Assembly (NCBI GenBank): GCA_900545125.1
Contig: UQXS01000011.1
Span: 1 to 25,274, forward strand
Length of the DNA: 25,274 nt
Source of the DNA: an uncultured Ruminococcus sp.
GTDB taxonomy: Bacteria > Bacillota > Clostridia > Oscillospirales > Ruminococcaceae
Direction of reading: 5' to 3'
Position 1 is the first letter of the stretch. Each line of letters begins with the position of its first letter. The position numbers and the translations under genes were made by a program. This document shows positions 1-5,636 of the stretch, one piece after another. Below the pieces are notes generated by a model. It did no database searches, was not told the DNA's origin, and worked only from the letters and a program-made list of their open reading frames with translations.

Positions 1-37
1 TTTTTCGCAGAGCCGCACCTTCCTCAGAGTCGCTAAA

Positions 38-154
38 TCAGTTTGAGTTTTGCGGAATCAGGTTTGATTTAAGAACACTGTAATTATCTAAAACATAATT
101 GATAATCTTAGTCCGTTCGGAGAGAAGTTCTATTAAATATTGCTCGTCAATCAT
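38..154 (-). CDS. small hypothetical protein (38 aa)
   Basis: A 38-residue frame starting MIDEQYLIELL and ending in TGA. Its ATG follows an AGGAGG-like site at about 8 bases, and it overlaps the TAA of the 40-residue frame just upstream (TAATG), so the two could be translationally coupled. The sequence is hydrophilic and mostly helical in character, with no motif I recognise. It lies at the tail of a run of toxin/immunity cassettes, so it may be an immunity gene shortened by recombination. It is too short to assign, and it could be non-functional debris. Confidence 0.3.
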   Translation of the reverse strand: MIDEQYLIELLSERTKIINYVLDNYSVLKSNLIPQNSN

Positions 155-276
155 TATTTCCTCCAGAACTCAGTATAAAGCATTTGTGGATTTTTCTTTA
201 ATAAATCTCCAACAAAATTCCAGATTTTCACAAAAACATTTACATTTCCTTTTGCTTTATTATCAGCTTCAATCAT
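154..276 (-). CDS. small hypothetical protein (40 aa), possible toxin-tip or immunity fragment
   Basis: A 40-residue frame (MIEADNKAKGNVNVF...). Its ATG overlaps the stop of the Hint remnant upstream (ATGA), and its stop overlaps the next small frame. No convincing ribosome binding site precedes it, so translation would depend on coupling to a Hint frame that itself has no start. The aromatic-rich C-terminal part (IWNFVGDLL, LYTEFW) looks like the end of a larger folded domain rather than a whole protein. It is probably a scrap of a toxin tip or immunity protein. Confidence 0.25.
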   Translation of the reverse strand: MIEADNKAKGNVNVFVKIWNFVGDLLKKNPQMLYTEFWRK

Positions 277-413
277 TTGATCTCAATTTCCGAACCTGTA
301 ATAATAGCAACTGAACCGTCAAGTGTGAGTATTTCGTCACCATTGACAAGGTCTCCTGCTACTATCCAACCTTTATCAATAACATAGAAATGATGATATG
401 TAGTTGTATAGAT
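273..413 (-). pseudogene. Hint (intein-like) domain remnant of an Rhs toxin cassette
   Basis: This frame reads TTTYHHFYVIDKGW, then AGDLVNGDEI and LDGSVAIITG. It closely parallels the Hint segment of the orphan cassette at 1699-2247 (TTTNHPFYVIDKGW, AGDLSIGDEV, IDGSTAYVIG). Pretoxin Hint domains carry this T..HPFYV block; here the Pro is replaced by His. The frame is closed upstream by a TAA at 414-416, has no start codon, and stops before the terminal VYNLEVAD...VLVHN block. It is therefore a fragment of an older Rhs tip that shows at least one more cassette once stood here. Confidence 0.7.
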
Positions 414-445
414 TTAGTTTCATAATTAATATAGTAAAAATATAA

Positions 446-700
446 CTACTTATTTTCTTGATTTTTTCGAAGATATTTTGAAACAGCTTCAACTTCAGCA
501 ACTGTCATTTTATTAATTGCTACTGCAATTTCCCATCTTGACATTTTTGAGATTTTTTCAATAAAGTCATTTGGGATAGTATCTTCTGTTTCAGAAAAAT
601 TATCGTTATACCATTTTAAATAAGTGGTTTTTGTGTTAAGACGTGAGGCCCTTTCGATATTAGTTTTATCTGGTGGCATTATTTCTACGTTAATTATCAT
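446..700 (-). CDS. small protein paired with the DUF4303-like gene (84 aa)
   Basis: An 84-residue soluble protein starting MIINVEIMPPDK. It has no signal peptide or membrane segment, and its C-terminal half (MSRWEIAVAINKMTVAEVEAVSKYL) looks helical. The ATG overlaps the stop of the upstream DUF4303-like gene by four bases (ATGA), so the two are almost certainly co-translated. I do not recognise a family. Its position in the immunity-gene string downstream of an Rhs locus suggests a role in toxin protection, or a helper of its partner, but nothing in the sequence proves this. Confidence 0.55.
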   Translation of the reverse strand: MIINVEIMPPDKTNIERASRLNTKTTYLKWYNDNFSETEDTIPNDFIEKISKMSRWEIAVAINKMTVAEVEAVSKYLRKNQENK

Positions 701-1113
701 ATTGTCTCTTTTTTTCCTTCACCAAATATATTTTTTTTATCAAGTGCTTCCATTACCTTTTCCATAAGAGACAGCCAATAATTTATCACCTCGTCGTATT
801 CTGCATCTGATGTAGTATTATTTATTCTCTCAGAAAAAACTTTATCAAGCAATAAAAAATATTCTTCAAATCCATATCCGCAGTAAGGTGAATCAGCATA
901 TGACCATTTTAGTGTTTCAGGTGAGTACTTCTTAGCATTATTTTGTGTTGCTACTTTGAGAGATTCTTCTGAAAAAGCAGAAATAAAAGGAGTTCCCCCT
1001 TCTGACAATATCAAAGTGCAGTAATAGAATTTTTCATTATGTTCTTTAAATAATGCTTGAAATCCATTTTTTGCTGCATCAAACAGTAGTTCGAAATCAG
1101 TTAATTCACTCAT
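697..1113 (-). CDS. DUF4303-like protein, candidate immunity protein
   Basis: A 138-residue cytoplasmic protein. The order of blocks, an N-terminal helix (FELLFDAAKNGFQALF), a strand pair around FYYCTLILSEGG, the segment ISAFSEESL, and then KWSYADSPYCGYGFEEYF, resembles DUF4303 proteins, which often sit beside polymorphic toxins. The family assignment is from memory of the pattern and moderately sure. The start at 1113 follows a GGGGG tract at a rather long 11-base spacing. The gene overlaps the 84-residue gene by four bases and is preceded by broken coding scraps rather than an intact toxin, so it looks like an orphan immunity gene kept after its cognate toxin was lost. Confidence 0.6.
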   Translation of the reverse strand: MSELTDFELLFDAAKNGFQALFKEHNEKFYYCTLILSEGGTPFISAFSEESLKVATQNNAKKYSPETLKWSYADSPYCGYGFEEYFLLLDKVFSERINNTTSDAEYDEVINYWLSLMEKVMEALDKKNIFGEGKKETI

Positions 1114-1283
1114 ATATTAAAATTCCCCCTAGAACCTGTTTTCCGATTCCTCTCAATGTAAGCCGTATTGCTGATCTTATATCATCAAAACTTGCACTTC
1201 CCATTGATTTTATAAGGTTATCTATAATCATTAGGTAAATCAGTTGCAAATGTATCATTGATCCATTTTATAAAACTTTTCAT
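1106..1283 (-). pseudogene. broken coding scraps upstream of the DUF4303-like gene
   Basis: Two short overlapping frames. The first starts at 1283 behind a strong GGAGGAG site (MKSFIKWINDTFATDLPNDY) and stops at 1218-1220. The second, in another frame (1231 to 1106), reads KSMGSASFDDIRSAIRLTL and runs into the start of the DUF4303-like gene. Neither is a plausible complete protein. The good ribosome binding site followed at once by a stop suggests a real gene that suffered a frameshift or internal deletion, most likely an earlier toxin-tip/immunity pair. Confidence 0.4.
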
Positions 1284-1335
1284 TACTCCTCCATAACTTC
1301 ACTCAATGAATTATCAACTTATTCGATATAACTTA

Positions 1336-1683
1336 TCAAGTTTGCTCATTTAGTAACTTTATCGCAGATTTATATGAAGGATTTCTTTGTATAATATCCT
1401 TCAATAATTCTATAGCGAGCTCCTTTTCATTAAGTTTTAACAATAAGTCAGCATATTCAAAAGCCACCTTATCATTTTTTGGATTAAGTTTATACGATTT
1501 TTCTATAAAAATTCGAGCCTCTTTCATTTTTGAAATAGACATATAACATTTAAATATAATATGACAAGTTTTAAAATGAGGCTCTAATTCATCAGAGATT
1601 AATAAAAGTTTAAGAGCTGTATTATAGTTCCCTTGATTAAATGCTTCAACTCCTTGATAGTAATAATCAATAGCTACCATCAT
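1336..1683 (-). CDS. TPR-repeat protein, possible partner or immunity of the orphan toxin
   Basis: A 115-residue protein of tandem helical repeats that fit the tetratricopeptide pattern: an A..YY.G..AF..GNY..AL block, then ...A...IEKSYKLNP.N..., then ...YADLL.....E.AIELLKDII..NP. This gives about three TPR units with no signal peptide. I place the start at the ATG at 1683, which has GAGG six bases upstream; a TTG four codons earlier is less likely. It begins 15 bases after the stop of the orphan Hint-toxin cassette, the position usually held by the immunity gene. TPR proteins bind other proteins, so an immunity or adaptor role is a reasonable inference. Confidence 0.6.
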   Translation of the reverse strand: MMVAIDYYYQGVEAFNQGNYNTALKLLLISDELEPHFKTCHIIFKCYMSISKMKEARIFIEKSYKLNPKNDKVAFEYADLLLKLNEKELAIELLKDIIQRNPSYKSAIKLLNEQT

Positions 1684-1698
1684 AAAACACCTCAAAAA

Positions 1699-2238
1699 TT
1701 ATAAATGCTTTTGAACAAATTTAATTAATGCATTCAATTGATTCCTTACATCTTTTTTTATTTCAGACGGCTTAAGTAATGTTTTTCCTTTATGATTTTT
1801 TACCCATCCGCCTTTTCCATTAACCTTCGCTACTTCAATACCATTTCTGTATATATGTATATGAAATCCACCTTCCCCTGGTGCAACTTTATTTGTATCA
1901 ATTCTGTAATTATAGCCTTCTCGTGTAAAGTCGCCCGTTACTCCGGCACCAGATTTCACATTATTTGGATATTCAAAGTCATTATTATCTTTATAGTTAT
2001 GCACCAAGACAGGCACATCACCAACAAAGTAGGTATTGAAATCAGCAACTTCAAGGTTGTATACCTTTATAGGCTCATCAAGCTTTTCAAGTTCTGCACC
2101 TATTACATACGCTGTTGAACCGTCAATGAGATAAACCTCATCACCAATAGAAAGGTCTCCAGCAGCTACCCAGCCTTTATCAATAACATAGAATGGGTGA
2201 TTGGTTGTTGTGTCAATTTCTCCACATGAAGTGTGCAA
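1699..2238 (-). CDS. orphan Rhs tip: Hint domain plus C-terminal toxin
   Basis: A displaced C-terminal cassette of an Rhs-type polymorphic toxin. Residues 1-80 are the latter part of a pretoxin Hint domain (HTSCGEIDTTTNHPFYV, then VYNLEVADFNTYFVG, ending VLVHN, where Hint self-cleavage after Asn releases the toxin). Residues 81-179 are the toxin tip, with FHIHIYRNG and KGKTLLKPSEI. The H-x-H motif and overall pattern recall small toxin-tip nucleases (Ntox24-like is my best guess, unverified). There is no proper start: TTG at 2238 is the only nearby initiation codon, without a Shine-Dalgarno site, and an in-frame stop lies at 2248-2250. It is therefore a silent cassette that could be swapped onto the upstream Rhs gene by recombination in the shared Hint sequence. 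Confidence 0.65.
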   Translation of the reverse strand: MHTSCGEIDTTTNHPFYVIDKGWVAAGDLSIGDEVYLIDGSTAYVIGAELEKLDEPIKVYNLEVADFNTYFVGDVPVLVHNYKDNNDFEYPNNVKSGAGVTGDFTREGYNYRIDTNKVAPGEGGFHIHIYRNGIEVAKVNGKGGWVKNHKGKTLLKPSEIKKDVRNQLNALIKFVQKHL

Positions 2239-2305
2239 ATGCAGAATTTAGTCTGTTTCATGAACATATACAACCATCACTTTTTACATTTTGATTAATT
2301 TTCAA

Positions 2306-2698
2306 CTATTCACAAATAATATCTGGTTTCCATTGTGTTAATATCTCTATATTATAATTTTGAGTTATAATTATGTAATGTTTCATTGCCAATTCTTTAG
2401 ACATACCATAGCTAATTTTATCAATAAAATTATTAAATTCTCCGTTTGTTATTTCATACATTATACCATCAAATGAAGTATTATCATTTTCATCAATAGT
2501 TATGCTATCATATAAAAAATTTTGAACTAATCTTTCATCTAAAAAACGAATTGCTTGTGCATTCCCAAACACTATTTTTAACTTTTTTTCTGAATTACTT
2601 AGTTCAATTTGTAGACCATCATTTTCACTAATAGTTAATAAAGTTTCACATCTTTTTCCTCCAAAGCAATCATTTATCACTTTTTTCCATTTTTCCAT
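2306..2698 (-). CDS. candidate immunity protein for the Rhs toxin tip
   Basis: A 130-residue acidic cytoplasmic protein of alternating strands and helices (LLTISENDGLQIEL..., LKIVFGNAQAIRFLDE..., GIMYEITNGEFNNFIDKI...), with no signal peptide and no family I can name. I choose the ATG at 2698 because AAAGGA stands six bases before it; an in-frame ATG five codons upstream has no ribosome binding site. It is the first gene after the toxin-bearing Rhs gene, 73 bases below its stop, where immunity genes for Rhs tips are normally found. Its assignment as immunity rests on position alone. Confidence 0.55.
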   Translation of the reverse strand: MEKWKKVINDCFGGKRCETLLTISENDGLQIELSNSEKKLKIVFGNAQAIRFLDERLVQNFLYDSITIDENDNTSFDGIMYEITNGEFNNFIDKISYGMSKELAMKHYIIITQNYNIEILTQWKPDIICE

Positions 2699-2771
2699 TA
2701 TTTTTCCTTTCATAGAACATACTATCCGTCAATTGTTTATAATTGATGGGATAGAGATTAAATCTTGAAAA

Positions 2772-5636
2772 TTAATACCTGATTTTTATATGTTTGCTTT
2801 TTGAAAAATCAAATTCTAAAGTTGAACCACCAGTTTTACTTCCTGGTCTTGCAATAACTTTAATGATACCATCCAAAATTCCCATTAGACCATCACCAAA
2901 ATTAGTTTTTATTTCATGAACATCTGTTAATTCTAACGAATTAAAATCAGCCAATGTTTGTGAATATCCTCCGGAAGAATCAAAATTTCTTGCCCAGCCT
3001 TTGCTTGTTGTTGATTCCGGCAAATCTTCTATTAATTTATCTACATTTTCATTTCCAGTAGTTTTATAATTATGAACAAGAACAGCATTATCGCCAACAA
3101 AGTACGTATTGTAATCAGCAACTTCAAGGTTATAAACCGTTATCTGTCCGTCCTCAGTCGCTACAAGCGTTTCGCCTGTCAGTCTGTAAAGTTCATCATA
3201 GGTGTACTCTACCGTGCGGTCAAGCTCCTTGACTTTTGTGCGTTCTCCGGCTGCTCCAAGGGTATACTCATATTGTGCCACAAGTCCGCCCTGTTTGTCA
3301 AGTGCTTTTTCGCTGATAAGTCGGTTTACCTCGTCATATTTGTAAGATATGACAATTCCGTTTGCATATCTTACCGCTGACCTGTTGCCATTTTTGTCGT
3401 ATTCGTAGACCGTAGCATAGCCGTTTCTGTCAACAACTCTGACAAGACGATCGAGCTTGTCCCATTCATATTTTGTAGTTCCGTAAGCTGTCTTGACATT
3501 TGTCAGTCTGCACGAATCGTCATAGCTGTACTCGACATATTCGCCGTTGGGATATACAACTTTTTTGAGTCCGTCCATGCTGTCATATGTGTACTTTGTT
3601 GTGCCTGTGGAATCCTTTACAGACGAGAGCTTTCCGTCAACAGTATAGGAATAAGTAATTGTTCCGTCAACTGTCGTTTTGCTTGAAATTCTGTCAAATT
3701 CATCATAAGTATAAGATGTGAGTTTTCCTGCAAAATCAGTCGATGTGAGTACGTTTCCGCTGATGTCGTAAGTTACTTCAGCAGTTTTTCCGAGAGCGTT
3801 TGTAGTTCTGATAACTCTGCCGAAATCATCGTATGTGTAATAAGTTGAATTACCCTTAGCGTCTGTTACCATGATGAGATTTCCGACTTCATCATATGTG
3901 TAGTTTGTAACATTGCCGAGAGCATCGGTAACGCTTGTAAGCCTGTCACCGCCGTCATAAGTATATGCGGTTGTATATCCGTGCTGATCTTTCTGACTTA
4001 TCACACGTCCTCTTGCATCATATGCAGAGGATACACTCGAACCGTCAGGATATGTTGTTTTGATACGGTTTCCGTTGTCGTCATAAATGTAAATGTGAAC
4101 ATTTCCCTTTGCATCGGTCATGCTTTCAAGCTGAGAATGACTGTTGTAGGCAAATTCAGTGCGGTTTCCGAGAGCGTCGATAATTGCAGTATTTCTGCCG
4201 ATTTTATCATACTCGTACTTAGTTGTTCCACCGCTTGTGCTTGTTTCTGAAACAAGATTGTAATTAGCATCGTAAGCGTATGAAACAACAGCTCCGTTTG
4301 GATATGTCTTAGCGAGAAGATTTCCAACCTTGTCATACTTCATAGTCACTGTTCTGCCGAGTCTGTCCGTTGCCGTACGGTTGTTGCCCTCACGGTCGTA
4401 TGTGAAGGATTCGGAAGTTCCGTCAGCATAAGTTATTTTAACAAGGTTACCAAGATCGTCATAATCATAGCTTGTCTGTCTGCCCTTTTCGTCTGTAGCA
4501 ACAGAAACTTTTCCCATGCTGTTATACTCGGTTGACGTGATATTTCCGTCGCTGTCAATAATTTTTACCAGATTTCCTGCTTCATCATAAGTGTAATTTT
4601 CCGTAACAGTCTTTGAAACTCCGTCCGACGTATAAGTGAGCGTTTTGGAGAGACAATTTCCGTCGCCGTCATAAGTAAATTCAGCAGTAGTTCCTGCACC
4701 GTTTGTCGCAGTAATAACATTTCCATGGCTATCATAGGTCATATTCATATATGTGCCTATTTCATCGGTAGCAGATTTCAGATTGCCCTTACTATCATAG
4801 CTGTAGTTAATTTCGTTGCCGAGAGCGTCAACAGTAGACGAAGTGTTGCCATTCTCATCGTAGGTTACGCTCATTATGTCAATTCCCATTGCATTGATAG
4901 ATGTAACAAATCCCTTGGAGTTATATGCGTTTGTAACGGTGTTTCCCTCAGCGTCTGTCAGTTCAAGCATATTTCCACGCTTGTCATAGCTGTAATTTGT
5001 CACATTTCCAAGAGCATCAGTTTTTGACGAAAGATTGCCGTTTGCATCCATATAAGCCAAAATGCCATTTGTGCAGCTAAGCAGATATTTTGAACCGTCA
5101 GCTTTGTTTAACTGCCATATATCCGGATTGAAAGGAATATCATCCCAATCACCGGTTAGATAGAAAAAATATCCATTTTCATACATCCATGTTTTTATAT
5201 TGGTTGAGGGGATGAGCGTAGAATTGCTTCCACCCATTGACATGAAAGTAAATGATGCAGTTTTCAGTGATGACAAACCGCCGCTTTCGGCTTTCATGGC
5301 AAATTTCTCAACTTTGCCATTACCCCAGTTTACTGATACAATATGAGGTCTTGTTGGTGAAAATACGTAATTATAACCGCTTGTTGTCATTCTCCAGTCT
5401 TTACTGAGGTCGCAGCTTTTCGTAATGGTAACTCCGCAAGTTGAAATGTTCCAACCATATCCGAAATCACCGCTTACGTGCCTGTCTCTGCTGTCGTAAC
5501 CTCGTATTACTGTTATAGGAGCTCCGGCAACACTGAGATCCATATCCTGGAAATCCATAGAGAAATTGCCGATTTTTATCTGTCCCTCAACGGAAATAAG
5601 TACCTCATCAGAAATGCTTATACCACTTTTCCCCAT
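2772..5636 (-). CDS. Rhs repeat protein, C-terminal half with Hint remnant and toxin tip
   Basis: A 954-residue Rhs core. About residues 1-200 are the entry region (MDLSVAGAPITVIRGYDSRD). Residues 200-800 hold many YD repeats of the type NYSYD..GN...., which form the Rhs cocoon that encloses a toxin. The end is abnormal. After YTYDELYRLTGETL the normal distal core and most of the Hint domain are missing, and the chain jumps to VYNLEVADYNTYFVG...VLVHN, the last Hint block. About 100 residues of toxin tip follow (SGGYSQTLADFNSLELTDVH, RPGSKTGGSTLEF), which I cannot assign firmly; an RNase-type tip is a guess. The start at 5636 has no good ribosome binding site. The gene overlaps the Ig-like gene by 19 bases and appears to be its continuation in the -1 frame. 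Confidence 0.85.
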   Translation of the reverse strand: MGKSGISISDEVLISVEGQIKIGNFSMDFQDMDLSVAGAPITVIRGYDSRDRHVSGDFGYGWNISTCGVTITKSCDLSKDWRMTTSGYNYVFSPTRPHIVSVNWGNGKVEKFAMKAESGGLSSLKTASFTFMSMGGSNSTLIPSTNIKTWMYENGYFFYLTGDWDDIPFNPDIWQLNKADGSKYLLSCTNGILAYMDANGNLSSKTDALGNVTNYSYDKRGNMLELTDAEGNTVTNAYNSKGFVTSINAMGIDIMSVTYDENGNTSSTVDALGNEINYSYDSKGNLKSATDEIGTYMNMTYDSHGNVITATNGAGTTAEFTYDGDGNCLSKTLTYTSDGVSKTVTENYTYDEAGNLVKIIDSDGNITSTEYNSMGKVSVATDEKGRQTSYDYDDLGNLVKITYADGTSESFTYDREGNNRTATDRLGRTVTMKYDKVGNLLAKTYPNGAVVSYAYDANYNLVSETSTSGGTTKYEYDKIGRNTAIIDALGNRTEFAYNSHSQLESMTDAKGNVHIYIYDDNGNRIKTTYPDGSSVSSAYDARGRVISQKDQHGYTTAYTYDGGDRLTSVTDALGNVTNYTYDEVGNLIMVTDAKGNSTYYTYDDFGRVIRTTNALGKTAEVTYDISGNVLTSTDFAGKLTSYTYDEFDRISSKTTVDGTITYSYTVDGKLSSVKDSTGTTKYTYDSMDGLKKVVYPNGEYVEYSYDDSCRLTNVKTAYGTTKYEWDKLDRLVRVVDRNGYATVYEYDKNGNRSAVRYANGIVISYKYDEVNRLISEKALDKQGGLVAQYEYTLGAAGERTKVKELDRTVEYTYDELYRLTGETLVATEDGQITVYNLEVADYNTYFVGDNAVLVHNYKTTGNENVDKLIEDLPESTTSKGWARNFDSSGGYSQTLADFNSLELTDVHEIKTNFGDGLMGILDGIIKVIARPGSKTGGSTLEFDFSKSKHIKIRY

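Noticed and set aside
3981..4336. Opposite-strand and alternate-frame open frames within the Rhs gene
   Set aside because: They are shadows of the biased Rhs repeat codons, with no ribosome binding sites and no recognisable protein features.
3200..5000. Regularly recurring sequence that might be taken for a CRISPR array or DNA repeat
   Set aside because: The periodicity comes from coding YD repeats of the Rhs core. The units diverge, spacers are not distinct, and the reading frame is continuous.
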